DNA of 64,000 nt from Rhodopseudomonas_A palustris_F. GTDB taxonomy: Bacteria; Pseudomonadota; Alphaproteobacteria; Rhizobiales; Xanthobacteraceae. A program made the position numbers and the translations under genes. The notes beneath the pieces were generated by a model, which was not told where the DNA came from, made no database searches, and saw nothing but the letters and a program-made list of their open reading frames with translations. The stretch lies in contig NC_007925.1 in the NCBI RefSeq assembly GCF_000013745.1, positions 3,596,001-3,660,000 of the forward strand, written 5' to 3'. Below, piece by piece: positions 1 to 8,531 of the stretch (its first letter is position 1; every line of letters starts with the position of its first letter).

Positions 1-203
1 AGCCCCATGGCGGGACACCTGCGCGCGGCGGGCCATGGCCTGGCTGGCGGTGACCAGAAGGCGGACGATGCAGCCGGCTAGTGCATCATGTCATCAAACC
101 GTAATTGAACCGTCATTTAGGTGCAATCAGTTTGCAACAATCCGCGGCCTCGCAGCATTGCGGGGGCAAATCGCGGGGTGATCGTGCTGCAGCGCAGCGG
201 CCG
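1..203. other. Window edge: possible tail of a + strand gene, then spacer
   Basis: From base 1 the first frame is open to a TAG at 79-81, and most of its 26 codons end in G or C as in the neighbouring genes. It may be the last codons of a gene entering from the left, but it is too short to identify and the opposite strand is not excluded. I see nothing in 82-203 except the spacer after the converging minus-strand SDR gene. Confidence 0.3.
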
Positions 204-1055
204 CTATTTCGCCGGCAGCAGACCGAGGCTCTTGCCGATGATCTTGTCGACCGTGCGCTTCGGCAGCAGGTTGGTGATCAGGTTGCGCAGCGGATCCGGG
301 GTCAGCGTGACCCGCACCCGCGGATGCGCCGCGGTCAAGGCGGTGAAGATGCCCTCGGCGATCCGCTCCGCCGGCAGCCCCTTGGCGGACATCTGCGGCA
401 GATAGTTGCGCACCCGCTGCAGCGCCGGAAAGAACGGCGAGGTTTCGAAGCCGGAAATGTCCACCTCGTCGGCCTTGGCCCAGATCGGGGTCTTCACCGC
501 GCCGGGCGCAATCACGATGACGTCGATGCCGAACAGCATCAATTCGCGGCGCAGCGCGTCGGACAATCCTTCGAGCGCGTGTTTGGACGCCGAATAGGCC
601 GACATCAACGGATTGCCGAACTTGCCGGCCAACGAGCTGATCATCACGATGCGGCCGCGCGGGCCCTGAAGATGCGGATCGGCGCCGAGCAGCGGGGCGA
701 AGGCCTGGGTGGCCAGAATCGGCCCGATCACATTGACCTCGAACTGATGGCGGAAATCCGCGATCGGCAGTTCCAGCACCGGCCCGGCCACCGCGATCCC
801 GGCGTTGTTGACGAGGCCTGCCAGCGTCTCGCCGCGCAACGCGGTGCGGACCTCGCGCGCCGCGGCCTTCACCGCGTCTTCATCGGTGACGTCGAAGATC
901 AGCGGCGTGAAATGCTCGCCGAACTCGGCCTTGAGCCGATCGGCATCCTCTTGCTTGCGCACGCTGCCGAACACCGCAAAGCCGCGCTCCAGCAGCAACT
1001 TCGCCGCGGCATGGCCGATGCCGGTGGATACGCCGGTAATGACGATGGATCGCAT
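204..1055 (-). CDS. SDR-family NAD(P)-dependent oxidoreductase
   Basis: A classical short-chain dehydrogenase of 283 residues. The Rossmann cofactor motif TGxxxGxG (T-G-V-S-T-G-I-G) is at residues 7-14, an NNAG motif follows near residue 88, and the catalytic Y-x-x-x-K (Y-S-A-S-K) is near residue 154 with the catalytic Ser about 13 residues earlier in 'MISSLAG'. Length is typical of classical SDRs. The start is supported by GGAGG about 7 bases upstream. The enzyme should be cytoplasmic and reduce or oxidise a carbonyl/alcohol substrate, which cannot be named from sequence. It is a single gene, separated from ilvC by about 530 bases of repeats. Confidence 0.93.
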   Translation of the reverse strand: MRSIVITGVSTGIGHAAAKLLLERGFAVFGSVRKQEDADRLKAEFGEHFTPLIFDVTDEDAVKAAAREVRTALRGETLAGLVNNAGIAVAGPVLELPIADFRHQFEVNVIGPILATQAFAPLLGADPHLQGPRGRIVMISSLAGKFGNPLMSAYSASKHALEGLSDALRRELMLFGIDVIVIAPGAVKTPIWAKADEVDISGFETSPFFPALQRVRNYLPQMSAKGLPAERIAEGIFTALTAAHPRVRVTLTPDPLRNLITNLLPKRTVDKIIGKSLGLLPAK

Positions 1056-1170
1056 GGGAGGCCTCCGCTTGGTTGCGGCCGCGATGCTAGCACAACAAAG
1101 CGGGACCGCGATGAGGCGATCCCGTTCTGGTCAGATTCTGATGCTGACTTCGCCGAACCACTCCACCCTC

Positions 1171-1323
1171 GCCGTCATCCTGAGGTGCGAAGCCGCGCTT
1201 GCGGCGAGCCTCGAAGGATGACCGGGCACCGCGCCCGCTGCGTATCCTTCGAGACGCCCGGCTTCGCGCTACGCGCTACGCCGGGCTCCTCAGGATGACG
1301 CGGAGCGCGATGCGAGGGCGCTC
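1171..1323. repeat. Palindromic intergenic repeat, copy 1 of a direct pair
   Basis: Begins 'gccgtcatcctgagg' and reaches 'cctcaggatgacg' about 130 bases later, so its outer ends are inverted copies. Inner arms ('cctcgaaggatg' against 'atccttcgagac') also pair. It is almost identical to 1374-1526, offset by 203 bases. Related elements lie at 8829-8978, 34291-34424 and 50641-50764. Confidence 0.9.
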
Positions 1324-1373
1324 CAAAGAAACGGGCCCGTATCGCAGATCCCGTTGCTCCAAATACCGACCTT

Positions 1374-1526
1374 GCCGTCATCCTGAGGCGCGAAGCCGCG
1401 CTTGCGGCGAGCCTCGAAGGATGACCGGGCACCGCGCCCGCTGCGTATCCTTCGAGACGCCCGGCTTCGCGCTACGCGCTACGCCGGGCTCCTCAGGATG
1501 ACGCGGAGCGCGTTGCGAGGGCGCTC
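1374..1526. repeat. Palindromic intergenic repeat, copy 2 of a direct pair
   Basis: Near-identical to 1171-1323, including the flanking 'cggagcgcg.tgcgagggcgctc'. Short hairpins with CGGGA/TCCCG-type stems lie before, between and after the two copies (1101-1124, 1330-1355, 1533-1560), so the spacer is an alternating hairpin-repeat array. The 1056-1586 gap holds no gene that I can support. Confidence 0.9.
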
Positions 1527-1532
1527 AAACAG

Positions 1533-1560
1533 AACGGGACCGCATCGCTGCGATCCCGTT
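1533..1560 (-). terminator. Terminator-like hairpin after ilvC
   Basis: AACGGGA and TCCCGTT form a 7-bp stem with further inner pairing, 26 bases beyond the ilvC stop. On the ilvC strand it is followed by 'ctgtttg', a weak T-run, so it may be a terminator or only an mRNA-stabilising hairpin. It is also the third hairpin of the repeat array. Confidence 0.5.
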
Positions 1561-1586
1561 CCGCCGTCAGACGCTGAGCGCGTCGA

Positions 1587-2606
1587 TCAGTTCTTGCTCT
1601 TGTCGACCAGCGCGCCCTTCTTGATCCAGGGCATCATGTCGCGGAGTTTGGCGCCGACTTCCTCGATCTGGTGCTCGGCCAACTTGGCGCGGGTGGCCTT
1701 GAACGAGGTCTGGTTGACCTTGTTTTCCAGCATCCAGTTGCGGGTGAAGATGCCGTTCTGGATATCTTCCAGAACCTTCTTCATTTCCTTCTTGGTCTCC
1801 GGGGTGACGATGCGCGGGCCGGTGACGTATTCGCCGTATTCCGCGGTGTTGGAGATCGAGTAGTTCATGTTGGCGATGCCGCCTTCATAGATCAGGTCGA
1901 CGATCAGCTTCACTTCGTGCAGGCACTCGAAATAGGCCATCTCCGGCGCGTAGCCGGCTTCCACCAGGGTCTCGAAGCCGCCCTTGATCAGTTCGACCAG
2001 GCCGCCGCACAAAACCACCTGCTCGCCGAACAGGTCGGTCTCGCATTCCTCGCGGAAGGTGGTCTCGATGATGCCCGCGCGTCCACCACCAATGGCCGAG
2101 GCGTAGCTGAGGCCGAGGTCGTGGGCGTTGCCGGAAGAATCCTTATGCACCGCGATCAGGCAGGGCACGCCGCCACCGCGCTGATATTCCGAGCGCACGG
2201 TGTGGCCGGGGCCCTTCGGCGCCACCATCACCACGTCGAGATCGGCGCGCGGCTCGATCAGGTTGAAATGCACGTTGAGGCCGTGGGCGAACAGCAGCGC
2301 CGCGCCGTTCTTCATGTTGTCGTGCAGATGCTCGCGATAGATGTCGCCCTGCAATTCGTCGGGGGTCAGCATCATCATCACGTCGGCCCATTTGGCGGCC
2401 TCGGCGACTTCCATCACCTTGAAGCCGGCGGCCTCGGCCTTCTGCGCCGAGGTGGAGCCCTTGCGCAGCGCGATGGCGACGTCCTTGACGCCGGAATCCT
2501 TCAGGTTGAGCGCATGCGCGTGGCCCTGGCTGCCGTAGCCGATGATGACGACCTTTTTGCCCTTGATCAGGTTCAAATCGGCGTCGCGATCGTAATATAC
2601 ACGCAT
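1587..2606 (-). CDS. ilvC: Ketol-acid reductoisomerase
   Basis: Second common enzyme of valine, isoleucine and leucine synthesis: isomerises and reduces 2-acetolactate or 2-aceto-2-hydroxybutyrate with NADPH and Mg2+. The N-terminal Rossmann domain shows G-Y-G-S-Q-G-H-A-H, and the C-terminal helical domain carries the acidic metal-binding stretch around 'FGEQVVLCGG' and 'YFECLHE'. At 339 residues it is a class I (short) enzyme. An upstream in-frame ATG exists, but the start 'MRVYYDRDAD' at 2606 is the conserved one and has AAAGGA upstream. It is transcribed in the same direction as ilvI and ilvN/H but separated from them by unrelated genes, so it probably has its own promoter. Confidence 0.98.
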   Translation of the reverse strand: MRVYYDRDADLNLIKGKKVVIIGYGSQGHAHALNLKDSGVKDVAIALRKGSTSAQKAEAAGFKVMEVAEAAKWADVMMMLTPDELQGDIYREHLHDNMKNGAALLFAHGLNVHFNLIEPRADLDVVMVAPKGPGHTVRSEYQRGGGVPCLIAVHKDSSGNAHDLGLSYASAIGGGRAGIIETTFREECETDLFGEQVVLCGGLVELIKGGFETLVEAGYAPEMAYFECLHEVKLIVDLIYEGGIANMNYSISNTAEYGEYVTGPRIVTPETKKEMKKVLEDIQNGIFTRNWMLENKVNQTSFKATRAKLAEHQIEEVGAKLRDMMPWIKKGALVDKSKN

Positions 2607-2773
2607 GGTCGTTCCTTTATTCCGGCGGCTGAACGCGTCAAACCGGCCTGTTGACGAACCTGACAACGCTCCCGGCGCCGGTTCTTGAAATGCCGCCGGT
2701 TTTTAGGGCGGCGAGTGCCGCGAGACAAGCCCGCAGCGGCGATTTCTGGCATGCTGCGCTGCGGTTGGCCGCT

Positions 2774-3646
2774 TCACGCCACCTCCGGCAACGCCTTGGA
2801 CCGGCCAGCAAACAGCATGATGGCGATGCCGCCGACCACGATGATCATCCCGGCCAGCCGCAGCGTGCCGAACTGCTCACCGAACACCAGCGCCGAGGCG
2901 CCGGCGCCGATGAACGGCACCAACAGCGCAAACGGCACCACCTGCGCCGCGGTATAGGCGTGCAGCAGCCGGCCCCAGATCCAGTAGCCGAGCGTGGTCG
3001 AGCCCAGCGACAGCGCCAGCACGCAGCCGATTCCGCCCGGCGACAGATGGCTGACCTGCTGCCAGATCGCAGCGGGACCGTCGGCGACCAGTGCGGCGGC
3101 CCCGAGCGGCGGCAGCGAGGCCAGACTGACCCAAGCGAACAGGTCGAGCATCGGCACCTCCCTGGCCTGCCGCAGCAGCAGGTTGGACAGCGCGAACGCC
3201 AGCGGCGCGGTCATCGTCACCGCGAAGGCGAGCACGCTGAAATCGTAACCGACGGTGAAGCAGATCAGCAACAGCCCGCAACTCGCCACCACGATGCCGG
3301 CGAGCTGGCCGCGGGTGGGGAATTCGCGCAGCAGCAGCGCCGCAAAGCCGATGGTGAACAGAGCCTGGCTCTGCACGATCACCGCGGTGAGCCCGGCCGG
3401 GACGCCCTGCGCCATGCCGTAGGTCTGGGTCAGATATTGCCAGACCAGCAACAGGCTGATGCCGATCCAGATCGGCCAGGCCAGCTTCGGCCGCGGCAGC
3501 AGGATGCAGGGCAGCGCCGCCACCGCGAAGCGCACCAGCGTCAGCACGGTCGGCGACATCTCCGCCACTCCGAGCCGGGTGAAGACGAATCCCAGCCCCC
3601 AGATCAGCGCGATGGTGAGCGCCAGGGCGATGTCGGTGAGCTTCAT
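2774..3646 (-). CDS. EamA/DMT-family membrane transporter
   Basis: A 290-residue, strongly hydrophobic protein with about ten predicted membrane segments arranged as two EamA repeats. The first begins 'ALIWGLGFVFTRLGV', the usual N-terminal signature of drug/metabolite transporters. The family exports or exchanges small metabolites such as amino acids, purines or drugs across the inner membrane. Nothing here defines the substrate. It is followed 18 bases away by the end of the MazF-like gene on the same strand. Confidence 0.92.
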   Translation of the reverse strand: MKLTDIALALTIALIWGLGFVFTRLGVAEMSPTVLTLVRFAVAALPCILLPRPKLAWPIWIGISLLLVWQYLTQTYGMAQGVPAGLTAVIVQSQALFTIGFAALLLREFPTRGQLAGIVVASCGLLLICFTVGYDFSVLAFAVTMTAPLAFALSNLLLRQAREVPMLDLFAWVSLASLPPLGAAALVADGPAAIWQQVSHLSPGGIGCVLALSLGSTTLGYWIWGRLLHAYTAAQVVPFALLVPFIGAGASALVFGEQFGTLRLAGMIIVVGGIAIMLFAGRSKALPEVA

Positions 3647-3664
3647 GAGGTCTGATAACGCCGA

Positions 3665-4036
3665 CTAAGCACGATCTAGCCCGCTGGGCGGCGGCCCATC
3701 AGTCTCAATGCCGAGCAGGTCGGCGAGCTTAATGCGCACCTCCCGGACAATAGCCGGCGGCACCTTCTCAATCGTCTCAAACAAGCGTTCCTCACGATCA
3801 ATCGACCGCACCTGATCGACCATGATCATCCCCTTGGTTCGCAGACCGTGCGGCAGAACAATATTGGTCGGCCAATCCCTGACTTTCGATGTGATCGGGC
3901 AAATCACAGCGCGACGCGACCTTTGATGAAAGCTCAGCGGCGTGAGAACAAGCGCTGGCCGACGGCCAGACTGCTCGCTTCCGCGCGTGTCGTCCAAATC
4001 GACCCACGCAATGTCACCGACGTCAGGAAGTTTCAT
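3665..4036 (-). CDS. MazF/PemK-like toxin (probable endoribonuclease)
   Basis: A 123-residue protein with the MazF/PemK pattern: 'GDIAWVDLDD' at the N terminus, then E-Q-S-G-R-R-P-A-L-V-L, 'CPITSK' and 'DQVRSID'. Family members cleave mRNA at short sequences. I chose ATG at 4036 rather than the longer in-frame start because it overlaps the end of the antitoxin gene by 14 bases, the usual coupled arrangement, and gives the normal family length. Together with the gene at 4023-4382 it forms a type II toxin-antitoxin pair. Activity is inferred from the family. Confidence 0.88.
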   Translation of the reverse strand: MKLPDVGDIAWVDLDDTRGSEQSGRRPALVLTPLSFHQRSRRAVICPITSKVRDWPTNIVLPHGLRTKGMIMVDQVRSIDREERLFETIEKVPPAIVREVRIKLADLLGIETDGPPPSGLDRA

Positions 4037-4382
4037 CGCGCTTCTTCGGGTGTCTCGCAGGAAGCGAATCGGCGCGAACCGGTACGCCGTCCGGGCCTTC
4101 CACCAAAATCCCGCGCGAGTAGTCATCGTCGATAATCTCGGATCCGCGATCCGGACCCCAATCGACGGTTTCGGACTCCTGCTCGGGGCCGAGGCGGTCC
4201 ATCTCGTCGAGCATCTCTTCGAGACGTTGCGCCGACGTCTTGCGGATCGACCGAAGGCGCAGCTCGCCGTTCTCGATCGTGAGATCGAGCTCGCTCCCGA
4301 CGGTGGCGCCGACGCTGTCAGCGGCGGCGCTCGGCAGCCGGATGCCGAGGCTGTTGCCCCATTTGGCGACTTTGACTTTCAT
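4023..4382 (-). CDS. MazE/AbrB-like antitoxin
   Basis: A 119-residue protein whose first ~45 residues match the SpoVT/AbrB swapped-hairpin DNA-binding domain ('MKVKVAKWGNSLGIRLP'). The acidic C-terminal part is expected to bind and block the toxin. The gene precedes and overlaps the MazF-like gene. The antitoxin, alone or with toxin, normally represses the operon. A palindrome just upstream of the start (4400-4418) is the likely operator. Confidence 0.88.
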   Translation of the reverse strand: MKVKVAKWGNSLGIRLPSAAADSVGATVGSELDLTIENGELRLRSIRKTSAQRLEEMLDEMDRLGPEQESETVDWGPDRGSEIIDDDYSRGILVEGPDGVPVRADSLPARHPKKRDETS

Positions 4383-4399
4383 CGCGGCGCTCCCTCAAC

Positions 4400-4418
4400 G
4401 GATACACAATGTATATCC
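4400..4418. promoter_or_regulatory. Probable operator palindrome of the toxin-antitoxin operon
   Basis: GGATACAC-aat-GTATATCC is a 19-base inverted repeat with one mismatched pair, 18 bases upstream of the antitoxin ATG. Location and symmetry fit an AbrB/MazE-type autorepressor site; binding is inferred. Confidence 0.55.
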
Positions 4419-4570
4419 GGGCGAGCGAGAGTCCAGCGACCCTTCCGGGCCGCAGCGATCGCGGCGACGCGCGGAGCCGGGTCGGCGGAACCAAGCCCGC
4501 CGCGCGCTGTTGCCATCTGGCGACGGCCGCGCGACGGCCGCTCCTCCCCGGATCGAAGGACACGGCAATC

Positions 4571-4969
4571 ATGGCCCTCATTCCGCATAATACGCTGATC
4601 GTGGTGGCCGATGGCGGCGGCGCGATGCTGCTGCGCAATTCCGGCCAGCCCGCCAAGGTGACGCTGCGCGAGGAGCGTCGGCTGGCGCCGGAGAACCTCG
4701 ACGACGACGGCCCGTCGGGATCGCGCCCCGAGGATCAGACCCAGAGCCAGACCGACGAAGCCACCTTCGCCAAGCAACTCTGCAATACGCTGAACCGGAT
4801 GAAGCTCGCCGGCGAGTTCGATCAGCTGGTGCTGATCGCCGACCCGCAAACGCTCGGCCAGATGCGACCGATCCTGCACAAGACGGTGGAAGCCTCGGTG
4901 ATCCGCTCGCTGGCGAAGGACCTCACCAACCACTCGTTCGACGATATCGCCGCGGCGATCGCGGCGTAG
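4571..4969 (+). CDS. Host attachment protein family (attachment-to-host-cells family)
   Basis: A 132-residue protein starting 'MALIPHNTLIVVADGGGAMLL', the characteristic beginning of the family named for an Agrobacterium protein required for attachment to host cells. Its end, 'LTNHSFDDIAAAI', is also typical ('dLt.hp...i...l'). The open frame extends upstream, but the ATG at 4571 gives the family start. The true biochemical role is not known; the family also occurs in bacteria with no host. It diverges from the antitoxin gene, leaving 188 bases for both promoters. Confidence 0.85.
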   Translation: MALIPHNTLIVVADGGGAMLLRNSGQPAKVTLREERRLAPENLDDDGPSGSRPEDQTQSQTDEATFAKQLCNTLNRMKLAGEFDQLVLIADPQTLGQMRPILHKTVEASVIRSLAKDLTNHSFDDIAAAIAA

Positions 4970-5034
4970 CCGGACGCATCCTCCGCGCGATGACGATCCC
5001 CTCTGCCGATCCCCGACAACAAAGCCGCGCCGCG

Positions 5035-5577
5035 TTACATCCCTTCCGGGCCGCGGCCGATCGCGGCGACGCCGGTGCGCGATACTTCGACCAGCCCGAG
5101 CGGCCGCATCAGGTCGATGAACTGGTTGATCTTGGCGGAGTTGCCGGTGATCTCGAACACGAAGCTCTCGATGGTGGCGTCGATCACGCGGGCGCGGAAC
5201 GCTTCGGCGAGCCGCAACGCCTCGACGCGATGTTCCCCGACGCCGCGCAGCTTGACCATCGCCAATTCGCGCTCGATCGAACGGCCCGACAACGTCATGT
5301 CGACCACGCGATACACCGGCACCATGCGATCGAGCTGGTGCTTGATCTGCTGGATCACCGCCAGCGTGCCGGTGGTGACGATGGTGATACGCGAGACGTG
5401 CTTCTGCGCCTCGGTCTCCGACACGGTGAGGCTTTCGATATTGTAGCCGCGGCCGGAGAACAGGCCGATGACGCGCGCCAGCACGCCGGGCTCGTTCTGC
5501 ACCAGCACCGACAGCGTGTGGGTTTCGACCGGGTCTTTGCGCTCGTCCATGAAATAAGCGGATGCGGGCTGGTTCAT
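5035..5577 (-). CDS. ilvN: Acetolactate synthase small (regulatory) subunit
   Basis: The 180-residue regulatory subunit of acetohydroxyacid synthase, which stimulates the large subunit and confers valine feedback inhibition. The N-terminal ACT domain is clear ('HTLSVLVQNEPGVLARVIGLF'), followed by 'RGYNIESLTV', and the C-terminal domain ends with 'GLVEVSRTGV'. The ATG at 5577 has GAGGA just upstream; a longer frame lacks support. It lies 91 bases downstream of the dehydratase gene and probably belongs to the attenuated ilvI transcript. It is also called ilvH in the literature. Confidence 0.97.
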   Translation of the reverse strand: MNQPASAYFMDERKDPVETHTLSVLVQNEPGVLARVIGLFSGRGYNIESLTVSETEAQKHVSRITIVTTGTLAVIQQIKHQLDRMVPVYRVVDMTLSGRSIERELAMVKLRGVGEHRVEALRLAEAFRARVIDATIESFVFEITGNSAKINQFIDLMRPLGLVEVSRTGVAAIGRGPEGM

Positions 5578-5668
5578 TGTGGTCCTCACGTTCAAGCGTT
5601 CAAACATTTCAACTGGCGCTACGCGCCCTATCTCCGCGGCGGAATGTGACGCGCTGGCGCTGGGCAGC

Positions 5669-6661
5669 TCACGCCAACTCCTTGCCGCCGACGACGGCCG
5701 CCGGTGGTGGTGGAACGACCCAACGGCTGAACAGGTCGAAATCGATATTTCCGCCGCTCAGCACCAAGCCGACCCGCTTGCCGCGGATCTTGGCCTTGTC
5801 TTGCGCGGCGGCGGCGAGCGGCGCCGCGCCGGCCCCCTCGGCCAGATTGTGCGTGTCGGTCCAGTAGGTTCGGATCGCTGTGGCGATCGCGGCGTCGGTG
5901 ACCTGGACGATGCGCGACGCGCCGTTGCGAATGATCGCCAGCGCGTCCGGATCGGGAATCCGCGTGGCCAGGCCGTCGGCCAAGGTATCACTGCTCTCGG
6001 TGGTCACCACGGTGCCGGCTGCGAACGACAAAGCATAGGACGGCGCTTGCGTGGATTGCACGCCGACGATCTCGGTGCTCAATCCGAGCAGATCGCGAGC
6101 CAGAATACAGCCGCAGATCCCGGAGCCCTGGCCGATCGGCACATAAAGGACCTCGAGATCAGGCGTCGCCCGCAGCAATTCCAGCGCATAGGTCGCCACA
6201 CCCAACACCAGATCGCGATGGAACGCCGGCACCATTTCCAGGCCACTGCCCTCGCCGCGGCGGCCGGCCTCCTCGCGGGCCGCCTGGAAGTCGTCGCCAT
6301 GCTCGACCAGTTCGGCGCCGAACGCCCGCATCGCCCGATTCTTTTCCGGCGAATTGCCGCGCGGCACCACGATCGTCACCGGCAGCCCGTGCCGGGTCGC
6401 GGCGTACGCCAGGCTCTGGCCGTGATTGCCGCGGGTCGCCGAGATCAGCCCGGCGGTCCGCGGCCGTTCGCGCTTTAAGCGGTCGACATAGACCAGGCCG
6501 CCGCGGACCTTGAAGGCGCCGGTCGGGGTGTGATTCTCGTGCTTGACGACGACGTCGGCGCCGAGCCGCTCGGAAAGCAACGGCCAGCGGTGCGCCGGGG
6601 TCGGCGGCATCGCTGCGCCGACAACGCTCCGGGCATGCTCCAATTGTTGCAGGTCGAACAT
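5669..6661 (-). CDS. Threonine/serine dehydratase-like PLP enzyme
   Basis: A fold-type II PLP enzyme of 330 residues. The PLP lysine lies in 'TGAFKVRGG' (about residues 47-55), the phosphate-binding region reads 'GQGSG' rather than the more common tetraglycine, and 'SGGNID' is near the C terminus. It has only the catalytic domain. The C-terminal ACT-like domain of biosynthetic IlvA is absent, so isoleucine feedback control is not expected. It lies between ilvI and ilvN, 39 and 91 bases away. Threonine deamination here would supply 2-oxobutyrate for isoleucine synthesis, but a catabolic role on serine, threonine or another hydroxyamino acid is possible. Confidence 0.9.
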   Translation of the reverse strand: MFDLQQLEHARSVVGAAMPPTPAHRWPLLSERLGADVVVKHENHTPTGAFKVRGGLVYVDRLKRERPRTAGLISATRGNHGQSLAYAATRHGLPVTIVVPRGNSPEKNRAMRAFGAELVEHGDDFQAAREEAGRRGEGSGLEMVPAFHRDLVLGVATYALELLRATPDLEVLYVPIGQGSGICGCILARDLLGLSTEIVGVQSTQAPSYALSFAAGTVVTTESSDTLADGLATRIPDPDALAIIRNGASRIVQVTDAAIATAIRTYWTDTHNLAEGAGAAPLAAAAQDKAKIRGKRVGLVLSGGNIDFDLFSRWVVPPPPAAVVGGKELA

Positions 6662-6700
6662 CGGCTCGTCTCACCCGTTCTCACCAACGCCGCGCAGCCC

Positions 6701-8482
6701 TCACACCAGCGCGCCGCCGCCGGCGAACGCGGCCGCGGTGGTTTCGTCGTTGGCTTCAGACGGCAGCAGCATTTCGTTGTGCGCCTTGCCGGACGGGATC
6801 ATCGGGAAGCAGTTCTCCAACGACGCCACCCGGCAATCGAACAGCACCGGCTTCTTCACCTTGATCATGTCCTGGATCGCGCCGTCGAGATCGGACGGCT
6901 TGAACACCTGCATGCCGACGCCGCCATAGGCGTCCGCCAGCTTGACGAAGTCTGGCATCGCCTCGGTGTAGGAATGCGACAGCCGGTTGCCGTGCAACAG
7001 CTGCTGCCACTGCCGCACCATGCCCATGTACTGATTGTTGAGGATGAAGATCTTGATCGGCAGTTCGTACTGCACCGCCGTCGCCATCTCCTGCATCGTC
7101 ATCTGCACCGAGGCGTCGCCGGCGATGTCGATCACCAGGCTGTCGGGATGCGCGACCTGCACGCCGAGCGCCGCCGGCAGGCCGTAGCCCATGGTGCCGA
7201 GCCCGCCCGAGGTCATCCAGCGCCGCGGCCGCTCGAAGCCGTAGAACTGCGCGGCCCACATCTGGTGCTGACCGACCTCGGTGGTGATGTAGGTGTCGCG
7301 GCCGCGGGTCGCGGCGTACAGCCGCTCGATGGCGTATTGCGGCAGGATCACGTCGTTGTTCTTCTTGTAGGCCAGCGAATTGCGGCCGCGCCAGGCCGCG
7401 ATCTGAAGCCACCACGCCTTGGTGTCGGCCTTCTTGGCTTCCGCCTTGAACGCCGCCAACAGGTCGGCAAGCACATGGGCGACGTCGCCGATGATCGGCA
7501 CGTCGACGCGGATGTTCTTGTTGATCGACGACGGATCGATGTCGATGTGGATCTTCTTGGAATTCGGCGAGAACGCGTCGGTGCGGCCGGTGATGCGGTC
7601 GTCGAACCGCGCGCCGATGCACAGCATGACGTCGCAATCATGCATCGTCATGTTGGATTCGTAGGTGCCGTGCATGCCGAGCATGCCGAGCCAGTTCTTG
7701 CCCGACGCCGGATACGCCCCGAGCCCCATCAGCGTCGAGGTGATCGGAAAATCGGTGACCTCGACCAATTCGCGCAGCAGCTTCCAGGCCTCCTCGCCGG
7801 AATTGACCACGCCGCCGCCGGAATAGATCACCGGCTTCTTGGCGCTAGCCAGCAGCGCCACCGCCTTGCGGATCTGTCCGGGATCGCCCTTCAGCCGCGG
7901 CGTGTAGGAGACGTGAACGTCGGATTTGCGCGGCGGGTGATAGGTGCCGGTGGCGAACTGCACGTCCTTCGGCACATCGACCACCACCGGGCCGGGCCGG
8001 CCCGAGGTGGCGACGTAGAACGCTTCGTGCAGCACCCGCGCCAGGTCCTTGATGTCGCGCACAAGCCAGTTGTGCTTGGTGCACGGCCTTGTGATGCCGA
8101 CGGTGTCGCATTCCTGGAAGGCGTCGTTGCCGATCAGGTGGGTCGGCACCTGGCCGGTGATGCAGACGATCGGGATCGAATCCATCAAGGCATCGGCGAG
8201 CGGCGTCACCATGTTGGTGGCGCCGGGGCCGGAGGTCACCAGCACCACGCCGGGCTTGCCGGTGGAGCGGGCATAGCCCTCGGCAGCGTGGCCGGCGCCC
8301 TGCTCGTGGCGCACCAGGATGTGCTGCAGCTTCTCCGAATTCTGGAACAGCTCGTCATAGATCGGAAGCACCGAACCGCCGGGGTAGCCGAAGATGTGCT
8401 CGACGCCATGATCGATCATCGCGCGGACGATCATCGCCGCACCGGTCATCTGGTTGGGATCGTGGCTCTTGCTATCGCTCAT
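6701..8482 (-). CDS. ilvI: Acetolactate synthase large (catalytic) subunit
   Basis: The 593-residue thiamine-diphosphate enzyme that condenses pyruvate with pyruvate or 2-oxobutyrate, the first common step of branched-chain synthesis. The ThDP-activating Glu lies in 'VRHEQGAGHAAEGYAR' near residue 60. The central domain that binds FAD in the family spans roughly 200-350. The ThDP/Mg motif 'GDASVQMTMQE...NNQYMGMV' is at about 455-485. Length is typical. The start at 8482 has a weak GGAG upstream. Expression is very likely controlled by the leader at 8483-8709. Confidence 0.98.
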   Translation of the reverse strand: MSDSKSHDPNQMTGAAMIVRAMIDHGVEHIFGYPGGSVLPIYDELFQNSEKLQHILVRHEQGAGHAAEGYARSTGKPGVVLVTSGPGATNMVTPLADALMDSIPIVCITGQVPTHLIGNDAFQECDTVGITRPCTKHNWLVRDIKDLARVLHEAFYVATSGRPGPVVVDVPKDVQFATGTYHPPRKSDVHVSYTPRLKGDPGQIRKAVALLASAKKPVIYSGGGVVNSGEEAWKLLRELVEVTDFPITSTLMGLGAYPASGKNWLGMLGMHGTYESNMTMHDCDVMLCIGARFDDRITGRTDAFSPNSKKIHIDIDPSSINKNIRVDVPIIGDVAHVLADLLAAFKAEAKKADTKAWWLQIAAWRGRNSLAYKKNNDVILPQYAIERLYAATRGRDTYITTEVGQHQMWAAQFYGFERPRRWMTSGGLGTMGYGLPAALGVQVAHPDSLVIDIAGDASVQMTMQEMATAVQYELPIKIFILNNQYMGMVRQWQQLLHGNRLSHSYTEAMPDFVKLADAYGGVGMQVFKPSDLDGAIQDMIKVKKPVLFDCRVASLENCFPMIPSGKAHNEMLLPSEANDETTAAAFAGGGALV

Positions 8483-8531
8483 GGCTGGCTCCGAATGCGC
8501 GGCTCGCGCTGGCTTGGTCTAGGACGCTCGG

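Noticed and set aside
1101..1560. CRISPR array
   Set aside because: There are only two long copies with self-complementary arms and no regular short spacers.
1199..1863. Open frames across the repeats near ilvC
   Set aside because: They translate the palindromic repeats and have no independent support.
2607..2666. Upstream extension of ilvC
   Set aside because: The conserved start is at 2606 with a ribosome site; the extension is not like KARI N termini.
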